DNA of 20,929 bases from an uncultured Bacilli bacterium (GTDB lineage: Bacteria > Bacillota_I > Bacilli_A > RFN20 > CAG-631): NCBI GenBank assembly GCA_934215405.1, contig CAKPZU010000023.1, positions 1-20,929 of the forward strand, in the 5' to 3' direction. Both the position numbers and the translations under genes were made by a program. Of this stretch, positions 6,129 to 12,834 are shown piece after piece. Position 1 is the first letter of the stretch; the number at the start of each line of letters is the position of its first letter. A model generated the notes under the pieces. That model made no database searches. It saw nothing but the letters and a program-made list of their open reading frames with translations, and was not told the DNA's origin.

Positions 6129-8073
6129 ACTTTTTACTATTAGCACGCATTGCATTTAATATAGCAATTATTGCAACACCTACATCACCAAATACAGCAA
6201 TCCACATATTAGCAATACCAAGAGCTGAAAGAATTAAAATTATTACTTTTACGCCAAGAGCAAATATGATGTTTTCTTTTACGATTTCCATTGTCCTTTT
6301 AGAAATCTTTTTAGCTTTGCTAATACATCTTAAATCATCATTCATTAAAACTATATCACTAGCTTCAATAGCTGCATCACTACCAACTCCACCCATTGAA
6401 ATACCAATATCAGATTTCATTAAAACTGGAGCATCATTAATACCATCACCAACGAAGCATAATACATCATCCTTGTCTTTTTCTTTTAATAGCTTATCAA
6501 CCTCTTCAACCTTATTTTGAGGAAGTAATGATGATTTATATTCTGTTAATTCAAGTTTATTTGCTACGTTTTTAGCAATTTTTTCATTATCACCAGTTAA
6601 CATAACAGTTTTAGCACCAATAGAATTTAAATATTTTATTGTTTCTTTTGCTTCTTCTTTAATTTCATCTTCAATTACTATATAGCCAATGAAATTATCA
6701 TCAACAGCAACATAAACAATTGTTCCAACACTGTTAGATTTTTCATAGCTAATATTATATTCATTCATTAGCTTGTCATTACCACAAAGAATTACATGCT
6801 CACCATTTGCTTTAATTCCTTTTCCTGAAATATCTTCAAGTTCATAGTTTTCATTAATTTCTTTTCCATAGGCATTTTTAATTGAAATAGCTATTGGATG
6901 GTTTGATTGCTTTTCAGCAATTGCAGCATAGTGTAAAATCACATCTTTTTTATCATTTGGATATATTTCACTAATTGCAAAGTTACCTTTTGTTAATGTG
7001 CCTGTTTTATCAAAAACGAAGATATTAGCTTTATTAAATTTTTCAAGATATGCAGAGCCTTTAATTAAAATACCCTTACTTGATGCTCCACCAATTCCTG
7101 CAAAGAATGATAGAGGAATTGAAATAACTAAAGCACAAGGACAGCTAACTACTAAAAAGCTTAATGCACGATAAATCCAAGTTGACCAAGTAGACCAATT
7201 ACTTGAAAAGATTCCAATAAATAGTGGTGGAAAGATAGCTAAAGCTAAAGCAGAGAATACAACTATTGGAGTATAATATTTAGCAAACTTAGAAATAAAG
7301 TTTTCTGATTTTGATTTTTGAGAAGTTGCATTTTCAACTAAATCTAATATTTTAGATACTGTTGAATCATGAAATTCCTTTAAAACCTTAATTTTTAATG
7401 TACCTGTTAAATTAATTGTACCTGAAATAACCTCACTATTTTCCCTAACATCAACAGGTAATGATTCACCTGTTAATGCTTTAGTATCAAGAGAAGAGCT
7501 TCCTTTTATAACAATCCCATCTAGAGGAATTTTTTCACCTGGTTTTACTAAAATAATATCATTAATATGAACGATAGAAGGATCAACTGTTTCAATTTCA
7601 CCATTTTCTTTTACTAGATTTGCAAAATCAGGTCTAATATCCATTAAAGAAGTAATAGATTTTCTTGATTTTCCAACAGCGTATGATTGGAACCATTCAC
7701 CAACTTGATAAAATAGTAATACAGCACAAGCTTCATCAAAGCCTTCAACCTCGTGAGTTGTAATACCTGTATAAATTCCAAGTCCAAAGGCTCCAAATGT
7801 CGCAATTACCATTAAGAAGTTTTCATCAAATACTTGACCATGTAAAATATTTATAAATGCTTTTCTTATTACATCATGACCTATAATTACATAAATTATA
7901 AAAAATAATGCAAATGGTAAAAGCCAACCAAATTTTTCATTACTAATTAATGATGCTAAGCCATTAGGATAAGCTTCAAATTTTGCTAAAACCTTATTTG
8001 TTATCATTACAACTAAAAAACAAGCTAAGGCAATAATTATTCTTATTAAATTTTTCTTTTGCTTCTTTGTCAT
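6127..8073 (-). CDS. P1B-2-type heavy-metal (Zn/Cd/Pb) exporting ATPase
   Basis: 648 residues with the full P-type ATPase set: TGES (201-204), CPC in the transport helix (311-313), phosphorylation motif DKTGT (355-359), the HP dipeptide of P1B pumps (392-393), TGDN (493-496) and GDGIND (542-547). The last helices carry K609 and DVG at 630-632, the Lys plus DxG pattern of the Zn/Cd/Pb subgroup (ZntA, CadA). The protein lacks an N-terminal HMA metal-binding domain; a separate 69-residue HMA protein is encoded just upstream. It pumps metal out of the cytoplasm using ATP. The start has AGGAG at 8081-8085 with a 7-base gap, and a TGAACATT/AATGTTCA inverted repeat lies next to it. It is the last gene of a metal-responsive operon. 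Confidence 0.93.
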   Translation of the reverse strand: MTKKQKKNLIRIIIALACFLVVMITNKVLAKFEAYPNGLASLISNEKFGWLLPFALFFIIYVIIGHDVIRKAFINILHGQVFDENFLMVIATFGAFGLGIYTGITTHEVEGFDEACAVLLFYQVGEWFQSYAVGKSRKSITSLMDIRPDFANLVKENGEIETVDPSIVHINDIILVKPGEKIPLDGIVIKGSSSLDTKALTGESLPVDVRENSEVISGTINLTGTLKIKVLKEFHDSTVSKILDLVENATSQKSKSENFISKFAKYYTPIVVFSALALAIFPPLFIGIFSSNWSTWSTWIYRALSFLVVSCPCALVISIPLSFFAGIGGASSKGILIKGSAYLEKFNKANIFVFDKTGTLTKGNFAISEIYPNDKKDVILHYAAIAEKQSNHPIAISIKNAYGKEINENYELEDISGKGIKANGEHVILCGNDKLMNEYNISYEKSNSVGTIVYVAVDDNFIGYIVIEDEIKEEAKETIKYLNSIGAKTVMLTGDNEKIAKNVANKLELTEYKSSLLPQNKVEEVDKLLKEKDKDDVLCFVGDGINDAPVLMKSDIGISMGGVGSDAAIEASDIVLMNDDLRCISKAKKISKRTMEIVKENIIFALGVKVIILILSALGIANMWIAVFGDVGVAIIAILNAMRANSKK

Positions 8074-8090
8074 AGTTTATCTCCTTTATA

Positions 8091-8112
8091 TGAACATTTG
8101 AAAGAATGTTCA
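8091..8112. promoter_or_regulatory. ArsR-type operator upstream of the ATPase gene
   Basis: Perfect 8-base arms TGAACATT (8091-8098) and AATGTTCA (8105-8112) with a 6-base spacer. TGAAC and GTTCA are separated by 12 bases, exactly as in the inverted repeat at the arsR promoter. It sits between the candidate -10 sequences (8127-8150) and the ATPase ribosome binding site. Confidence 0.65.
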
Positions 8113-8132
8113 ATTGTTTCATAAAAATTATA

Positions 8133-8153
8133 TAGTATAAATCAATTATACTA
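8133..8153. repeat. Inverted repeat TAGTATAA-5-TTATACTA between the HMA and ATPase genes
   Basis: Perfect 8-base arms (8133-8140 and 8146-8153) with a 5-base spacer. On the minus strand it contains TATAAT/TATACT-like hexamers, so it may overlap an internal promoter; as RNA it would be a weak all A-U hairpin. Confidence 0.5.
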
Positions 8154-8166
8154 CATAATTAAATAT

Positions 8167-8376
8167 TTATTCGACGATTTCAAAATCTGGTTCAACTTTT
8201 TTGGCAGCCTTTAAAGCTTTCTTTAAGACTGCTTCAACATCAGCAGCTTCAATAGTCATTTTTTGAGTTATAAAATTAATTTGACAAGCATCAACGCCTT
8301 CAACCTTTTTAATAGCTTCTTCACATTTTAAAGCACATGCAGCACAATCAACTTCAATATTAAATACCTTTTTCAT
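8167..8376 (-). CDS. Stand-alone HMA-domain metal-binding protein (partner of the efflux ATPase)
   Basis: 69 residues, exactly one heavy-metal-associated domain. The metal site is VDCAACALKC near the N-terminus, with Cys at 11 and 14 and an extra Cys at 18. The Asp before the CxxC gives the DCxxC form known from ZntA-type pumps for Zn/Cd/Pb, rather than the MTCxxC of copper chaperones. It is transcribed with, and 93 bases ahead of, a P1B-2 ATPase that lacks this domain, so it probably acts as its detached metal-binding domain or chaperone. GGAGGG at 8383-8388 lies 6 bases from the start codon. The domain call is firm; the delivery role is inference. Confidence 0.88.
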   Translation of the reverse strand: MKKVFNIEVDCAACALKCEEAIKKVEGVDACQINFITQKMTIEAADVEAVLKKALKAAKKVEPDFEIVE

Positions 8377-8396
8377 ATTTTTCCCTCCACTATATT

Positions 8397-8426
8397 ATAT
8401 TATTGATTAAGTGAACAATTGTTCAA
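8397..8426 (-). promoter_or_regulatory. Promoter with overlapping ArsR operator for the HMA gene
   Basis: Minus strand: TTGAAC (8426-8421), an 18-base spacer, TAATAT (8402-8397). A perfect 14-base palindrome TGAACAATTGTTCA (8412-8425) covers the -35 and start of the spacer, so a bound repressor would block RNA polymerase. Confidence 0.6.
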
Positions 8427-8441
8427 TCTTTTATTTTTTTA

Positions 8442-8461
8442 AAATGGTATTTCTACCATTT
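8442..8461 (-). terminator. Weak hairpin at the end of arsR
   Basis: AAATGGTA (8442-8449) and TACCATTT (8454-8461) pair perfectly with a 4-base loop and abut the arsR stop codon. On the minus strand only TTTT then A residues follow, so termination is probably partial. Confidence 0.4.
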
Positions 8462-8774
8462 ATTTTTCATCAACGTGTTCAAGAGCACATTTGAAGATTA
8501 AAGAAACATGCTCATCATCAAGCGAATAAAACACTTCTTTACCTTCTTTTCTTGCTTTAACTAAGCAAGCATCTCGAAGTATTCTTAGTTGGTGTGATAC
8601 AGCTGATGTATTCATTTTAACACATTCACAAATATCACTAACGCAAAGCTCATCATTTTCAAGTGTATATAAAATCTTTGCTCTTGTATTATCACCTAAT
8701 ACCTTAAATAAATTTGTTAATGAATTAAGTCTTTTATCATTTGGCATATTTTCTTTTATGTTTGATAAATCCAT
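8460..8774 (-). CDS. ArsR/SmtB-family zinc-responsive repressor (CzrA/SmtB type)
   Basis: 104 residues from the ATG at 8774. The upstream in-frame ATG at 8813 lies inside the promoter, before the likely transcription start, so it is excluded. Winged-helix features: LFKVLGDNTRAKILYTL, ELCVSDIC, then the recognition helix NTSAVSHQLRILRDACLV. The C-terminal helix has D87, H89, H100 and E103, spaced D-x-H-x10-H-x2-E, the known alpha-5 zinc site of SmtB. It also has cysteines at 44, 49 and 51 near the CadC-type alpha-3 position, so a thiolate site cannot be excluded. Zinc binding releases such repressors from DNA. First gene of the efflux operon; a TTGAACA/TGTTCAA repeat spans its own promoter, indicating autorepression. 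Confidence 0.93.
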   Translation of the reverse strand: MDLSNIKENMPNDKRLNSLTNLFKVLGDNTRAKILYTLENDELCVSDICECVKMNTSAVSHQLRILRDACLVKARKEGKEVFYSLDDEHVSLIFKCALEHVDEK

Positions 8775-8800
8775 TGTATCACCAACCTTTGTCTGCCTAT

Positions 8801-8837
8801 ATATTACTATCATTTGAACAGTTTGTCAAGTGTTCAA
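8801..8837 (-). promoter_or_regulatory. SigA promoter of arsR with overlapping operator
   Basis: Minus strand: TTGACA (8829-8824), a 17-base spacer, TAATAT (8806-8801). The inverted repeat TTGAACA (8814-8820) and TGTTCAA (8831-8837), spacer 10, brackets the -35 hexamer. This is a classic arrangement for steric repression and fixes the arsR start at 8774. Confidence 0.8.
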
Positions 8838-8894
8838 TTATATTTTATTTTATTTTTCTTGTTAGTTATTATATAATCTTACTAGGTGGTTAAT

Positions 8895-9677
8895 ATGAAA
8901 AAGGTAATTATAATAACAGGAGCCAATTCAGGGATTGGCTTAAAAACAGCTATTTATTTAAGTAAATTAGACTATATTGTTTATGGTACTGGAAGAAAAG
9001 ATTTTATAACAAATGATTTTAATTATATAAAGGCTGATGTAAATGATGAAAAGAAAATGGATGAAGTCTTTAACGAAATATATTTAAAGGAAAAAAGAAT
9101 TGATGCTTTAATTAATAATGCTGGTATTGGAATAGCTGGAGCTATTGAAGATACAAGCTCAGCTAATATTGAAAATATATGTAATACTAATCTTATTTCT
9201 GTCTTTAAGCTATCAAAGCTAATTATTCCTTATTTAAAGGAAAGTAAAGGGCATTTAATAAATATTTCTAGTGTTGGAGGAATTATACCTCTTCCTTATC
9301 AAAGTATTTATTCAGCTACAAAAGCAGCAGTTGATGTCTTTTCAAGAGCCTTAGCTAATGAATTAAAGCCTTTTAAGGTGCATGTTTGTTCTATCTTACC
9401 AGGTGATACAAAAACTAATTTTACAAGTGCAAGAGTTATTGATGATAATAAAAATGAAAATACTAAAAGTATGAAAAAATCAGTTGATAAAATGGCTAAG
9501 GATGAACAAAATGGTATGGATGCTATAATGGTTAGTAAGGTTATAAATAAGGTCTTAAAATCAAAAAGAAACATTTTACGAGTTTCCGTAGGATTTTCAT
9601 CAAAGCTAATTGTTTTTCTAAGTAGAATTTTTCCATTAAGATTTATTAATTATATTGTTTATAAAATATATTGCTAA
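8895..9677 (+). CDS. Short-chain dehydrogenase/reductase (classical SDR)
   Basis: 260 residues from the ATG at 8895, with AGGTGG at 8884-8889 five bases upstream; the GTG at 8886 overlaps that site. Rossmann cofactor motif TGANSGIG is at 8-15, NNAG at 74-77, and the catalytic set is Asn 99, Ser 126, Tyr 139 and Lys 143 (YSATK). The Gly-Arg-Lys after the second beta strand (GTGRKD) favours NADP(H). The final ~25 residues are unusually hydrophobic (FSSKLIVFLSRIFPLRFINY), suggesting membrane contact or a lipid-like substrate. Substrate cannot be told from sequence. It is divergent from the arsR promoter with a TATAAT at 8872-8877 but only a weak -35, and stands alone before an XRE regulator. Confidence 0.92.
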   Translation: MKKVIIITGANSGIGLKTAIYLSKLDYIVYGTGRKDFITNDFNYIKADVNDEKKMDEVFNEIYLKEKRIDALINNAGIGIAGAIEDTSSANIENICNTNLISVFKLSKLIIPYLKESKGHLINISSVGGIIPLPYQSIYSATKAAVDVFSRALANELKPFKVHVCSILPGDTKTNFTSARVIDDNKNENTKSMKKSVDKMAKDEQNGMDAIMVSKVINKVLKSKRNILRVSVGFSSKLIVFLSRIFPLRFINYIVYKIYC

Positions 9678-9782
9678 GTGTCACTTAAGTTGAATTCATT
9701 GCTTTTTTAGTTAATTAGTATTAAAAGTGTTGAGGGTATTCTTATTATTTATGTGATACGATAAAGAAAAAGGAGAAATATT

Positions 9783-10556
9783 ATGCAAACAATTGGAGAA
9801 AAAATAGCTGAACTTAGAAAAGAATTAAATATGACACAAGAGCAACTTGCTAATGTTATTGGTGTTTCATCACAAGCAATATCAAAATGGGAAAATAATA
9901 TCACAATGCCTGATATTATGCTTTTACCATTAATTGCAAATGTTTTTAATGTTAAGGTAGATGATTTATTTTCAATTAAAGAAATCAAAAAGGATGTAGA
10001 TATTGAAGATATTCCTTTTAACATCTATAAAAATATTTTAAAGGATATGTGGTGCTTTAATAAAGATTGTGATAGTGAAAGATTATTAAATGAATTAAAT
10101 GAAGATAAATCAACAAGTACGGGATTAATTTCTGGAAAACTTGGAGCAATTTATGCCAATTCTAATTTAGCTTTAGTTTATGTTGGAAATGATACATATT
10201 CAAATGACCTTTTAAATGATAAAGAAGTAATTGGATTTTTAAAAGATATTGCTAGTGAGGATACATTTAAAATAATGAAATATCAATTGGAAAATAGTGG
10301 AATTTCTTATACTATAAGTGCAATATCAAAGCAATGTAATATTGCGGAAATAAAAGCTAAAAATGTTATTGAAAAATTAGTAAAATATAATCTTACTATT
10401 GAAAAGATTTTAGATTTAGGCAATAATGAAATTGTAAAAATATATCAGCCTAATTCATATCATCGCCTAAAGCTATTAATTTATCCATTGTTATCTCTTG
10501 CTAAATCATTAGCTAATTTTAAAGAAAATTGGTATGGCTTTAGAAATGAAAAATAA
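9783..10556 (+). CDS. XRE-family HTH regulator with C-terminal winged-helix-like domain
   Basis: 257 residues. Residues 1-62 are a Cro/CI-type helix-turn-helix: IGEKIAELRKELNMTQEQLA, SSQAISKWENN, and MPDIMLLPLIANVFNVKVDDLF. After a linker and an unassigned middle part (~80-160), the C-terminal region looks like a second DNA-binding or dimerisation module: TFKIMKYQLENSG, ISAISKQCNIAEIKAKNVIEKLVKYNL, then a hydrophobic helix near the end. The combination is common in gut Firmicutes but its targets are not known to me. AAGGAG lies just before the ATG. A possible promoter is TTGAGG (9730-9735) with an extended TGATACGAT (9754-9762), a weak match with long spacing. Neighbouring SDR could be its target; this is a guess. 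Confidence 0.88.
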   Translation: MQTIGEKIAELRKELNMTQEQLANVIGVSSQAISKWENNITMPDIMLLPLIANVFNVKVDDLFSIKEIKKDVDIEDIPFNIYKNILKDMWCFNKDCDSERLLNELNEDKSTSTGLISGKLGAIYANSNLALVYVGNDTYSNDLLNDKEVIGFLKDIASEDTFKIMKYQLENSGISYTISAISKQCNIAEIKAKNVIEKLVKYNLTIEKILDLGNNEIVKIYQPNSYHRLKLLIYPLLSLAKSLANFKENWYGFRNEK

Positions 10557-10574
10557 GAGCCATTTGGCTCTTAT
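10553..10574. terminator. Shared hairpin terminator containing both convergent stop codons
   Basis: ATAAGAGCC (10553-10561) and GGCTCTTAT (10566-10574), nine perfect pairs, loop ATTT. The XRE stop (10554-10556) and the minus-strand MazG stop (10571-10573) are both inside the stem. The minus strand continues with TTTTT, so termination is probably stronger for the MazG operon. Confidence 0.75.
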
Positions 10575-10897
10575 AATTTATCATATTTTGTAGAAATACC
10601 TTTAGCTTTATTAACTGGGTATTTCTTTTCGTTTTTATCCATTTTCTCATTGATTATATTAATAATATCCATATTTAATACCATACTCATTTGTAAACAA
10701 TAATTCATAACATCAGCTAATTCTTCTTTAACGTCTTGTAAATTAAAGTTATCGTTATCCCATTGAAAGCATTCAAGTAATTCATTTGCTTCAATTGAAA
10801 TAGATTTAGCTAAATTGCTAGGAGTATGGAATTTATCCCAATCCCTATCCTTATTAAATTTATCAATTCTTTCTTTTAATATATCTAGCTTTTCCAT
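10571..10897 (-). CDS. MazG-like nucleotide pyrophosphohydrolase
   Basis: 108 residues, all-alpha MazG fold. The metal-binding acidic motif is visible as EANELLE (E36 and E39) and EELADV (E59 and D62), i.e. ExxE and ExxD as in MazG, dUTPase-like and RS21-C6 (DCTPP1) enzymes. The short length with a DWDKFHTPSNLAKS N-terminus fits the RS21-C6/YpjD-type that hydrolyses (d)NTPs, often non-canonical or methylated ones, to monophosphates. It is the last gene of the eight-gene operon, starting one base after the NatB-like stop (TAATATG). I see no clear ribosome binding site, so translation is probably coupled to the gene before it. Substrate preference is not readable. Confidence 0.9.
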   Translation of the reverse strand: MEKLDILKERIDKFNKDRDWDKFHTPSNLAKSISIEANELLECFQWDNDNFNLQDVKEELADVMNYCLQMSMVLNMDIINIINEKMDKNEKKYPVNKAKGISTKYDKL

Positions 10898-10898
10898 A

Positions 10899-12050
10899 TT
10901 AATTAGAACTCATTATTTTTTCAGAATTAAACATTTTTGCTAAAATAAAGACACCAATTCCAACAAATACAGCATTAGAAATAATTGTTAGTAAGAAGTT
11001 TATTGTATTAAATTGCATAGCAAAGATTGAACTCATACATTGAACAGAATTATAAATTGGAATTAAATAAGCAAATGGATTTGTGCTTATTTTATCAGCA
11101 CCCATTAATGATGAAACACCAAATAGCATAACGATAACCATTAAAAATGATGACCATTGAGATGCTTCCTTAACATTTTTAGCAAATGTTGAAACAATAG
11201 ATAATATAGTAGTAAATAACAATACTGTTACTAAAATAATAAAGAATAATCCTAAATAATCCTTACTATTATACATTGAAATTGTAATATCACTACCTGA
11301 TCCATTCATTAGCTTTGGAAGAGATAAAATTAAGCCTATAAATGAAGCAAATGATGAAGCAAGGGATGTTAATGATAAAGCAATAATTTTACCTAAAGCA
11401 ATATAGCTTCTTTTTGTTGGAGTAACAAGAATTGTTGAAATTGTTCCTCTTTCCTTTTCACCAGCAATGGATTCAGTTGAAATAGCAAGGCAACCAGTAA
11501 ACAAGAATATTAATAATAAATAAGGCATAAGCATGGTAACAATTACCTTTGAAGTATCCTCTTGTGTTGCAACATCTACTGGTAATACTTGATAATTAGT
11601 TGTAATATTAATAGCAGTTTTTGCTAATTGTTGTGAGACAAATGAATAGATTGCTGAAGATTCTTTACTACTTGAATTATATAAAATATCAACCTTGGGC
11701 TGTAAGTTATTATCTTTTTTATTAATGAAGTCTTCTTCAAATCTTATAAATAAATCAATTTCTTTGTTTTTTAATTTTTCATTTATTTTATCAGTATCAT
11801 TAATAATATTAGCAAATTTTATCTTATATTTTTCATCTTCAAAAATATCATTCATAGATGAAGGAACTTCAACTGCCATAACATTATAAACATAATCCTT
11901 TGAAACTTTCATGGCATCATTCATAAAGTTTCCCATTAAAGCATAAATAACATAAATTAAAATTCCAGGTAAAAATAATGTCATTAGCATTCTTTTATCT
12001 GTAAAGAATCTCTTTAATTCCTTTTTTACAATAGTAAATATTTTATCCAT
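10899..12050 (-). CDS. ABC-2 type permease, NatB-like
   Basis: 383 residues. Starts FTIVKKELKRFFTDKRMLM followed by one transmembrane helix (~22-42), then a large extracytoplasmic domain (~45-165) rich in charged residues. The C-terminal half has about five helices, with the ABC-2 signature region STESIAGEKERGTISTILVTPTKR (split here as GEKERGTIS plus LVTPTKR) in the cytoplasmic loop. This is the layout of NatB, the Na+ extruding permease, and related exporters; the exported substrate is not determined. Its start overlaps the NatA-like ATPase stop by one base (TAATG), which marks them as a functional pair. Confidence 0.88.
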   Translation of the reverse strand: MDKIFTIVKKELKRFFTDKRMLMTLFLPGILIYVIYALMGNFMNDAMKVSKDYVYNVMAVEVPSSMNDIFEDEKYKIKFANIINDTDKINEKLKNKEIDLFIRFEEDFINKKDNNLQPKVDILYNSSSKESSAIYSFVSQQLAKTAINITTNYQVLPVDVATQEDTSKVIVTMLMPYLLLIFLFTGCLAISTESIAGEKERGTISTILVTPTKRSYIALGKIIALSLTSLASSFASFIGLILSLPKLMNGSGSDITISMYNSKDYLGLFFIILVTVLLFTTILSIVSTFAKNVKEASQWSSFLMVIVMLFGVSSLMGADKISTNPFAYLIPIYNSVQCMSSIFAMQFNTINFLLTIISNAVFVGIGVFILAKMFNSEKIMSSN

Positions 12051-12820
12051 TATTCATTAACCTCCTTACTATAAATTTCAAAGAAGGTATCCTCAAGTGA
12101 TTTGTCCTTAGTTAAATTTAAAAGTGTATCTTCAACTATCATTTTACCATTAAATATAATACCTACTCTATCACATATTTTTTCAACTAGTGAGAAAATA
12201 TGTGTTGAAATAATTATTGATTTTCCTTGAGCCTTTAAATCAAGTAAGAAATCAGTTACAGTTTTAGCAGTAATAATATCTAGTCCATTAGTTGGCTCAT
12301 CAAAAATGATAAAATCAGGATCATGAACTAATGAAATTACTAAAGATACCTTTTGACGCATACCGGTTGATAAATCGCCAATTTTAACCTCTTTAAATTC
12401 ATCGATTCCAAATTTTTCAAACATTTCCTTTTTTCTTTCATCACGAGTTTTATCATCAACATCATGAAGCTTACTAAAATAATCATATAAATAATTTGGT
12501 GTAAAGAAATCCTCAAGCTTTAAATCACCTGTTAAAAAGCCAATTTTTTTTCTAATTTCTTCAGGATTATTTTTTACTGAAACATTATCAATCAAAGCAT
12601 CTCCCTCATCTGCTTTAATTAAGGTTGAAATAATTCTAAGCGTTGTTGTTTTACCAGCGCCATTTGGACCTAATAATCCATATATTTCACCTTCATATGT
12701 TTTAAAAGACAAATCATTTACAGCAACCTTTTTGTTTCCTTTATAATGTTGTAGCTTTTGTTGCTTTGATGATAGTTTAAATGTCTTTTTTAAATGCGAA
12801 ACTACTAATTTTTCATTCAT
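12050..12820 (-). CDS. ABC transporter ATPase, NatA-like
   Basis: 256 residues with a complete nucleotide-binding domain: Walker A GPNGAGKTT (51-59), signature LSTGMRQKVSL (150-160), Walker B IIFDEP with the catalytic Glu at 175, and switch His 207. In the Q-loop position it reads IGFLTGD, with Thr in place of the usual Gln, as is typical of NatA-type ATPases. It energises the NatB-like permease encoded next, with which it overlaps by one base. AAGGAG about 8 bases before the ATG. It is separated from the preceding flavoprotein gene by 14 bases, the widest gap within the operon. Confidence 0.93.
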   Translation of the reverse strand: MNEKLVVSHLKKTFKLSSKQQKLQHYKGNKKVAVNDLSFKTYEGEIYGLLGPNGAGKTTTLRIISTLIKADEGDALIDNVSVKNNPEEIRKKIGFLTGDLKLEDFFTPNYLYDYFSKLHDVDDKTRDERKKEMFEKFGIDEFKEVKIGDLSTGMRQKVSLVISLVHDPDFIIFDEPTNGLDIITAKTVTDFLLDLKAQGKSIIISTHIFSLVEKICDRVGIIFNGKMIVEDTLLNLTKDKSLEDTFFEIYSKEVNE

Positions 12821-12834
12821 TTTTCTATCTCCTT

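Noticed and set aside
6266..6520. Open frame on the + strand inside the P-type ATPase gene, and similar antisense frames at 512-709, 1841-2080, 2138-2386, 9308-9574, 9749-10024, 11695-11889 and 14735-14935
   Set aside because: They are antisense to clearly conserved or better supported genes, have no ribosome binding sites and show no family motifs.
8085..8113. Minus-strand promoter TTGAAC-17-TATAAA directly before the ATPase gene
   Set aside because: The -10 touches the Shine-Dalgarno sequence, so the transcript would start after it. The TGAAC element is better explained as an operator.
8775..8813. Longer arsR product starting at the ATG at 8813
   Set aside because: This ATG is within the TTGACA-17-TAATAT promoter, upstream of the expected transcript start, and has no ribosome binding site.
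9675..9687. Odd-centred palindrome TAAGTG-T-CACTTA at the SDR stop codon
   Set aside because: The loop is too small for an RNA hairpin, and no promoter is clearly tied to it. It could be an operator for the XRE protein but one short site is not evidence.
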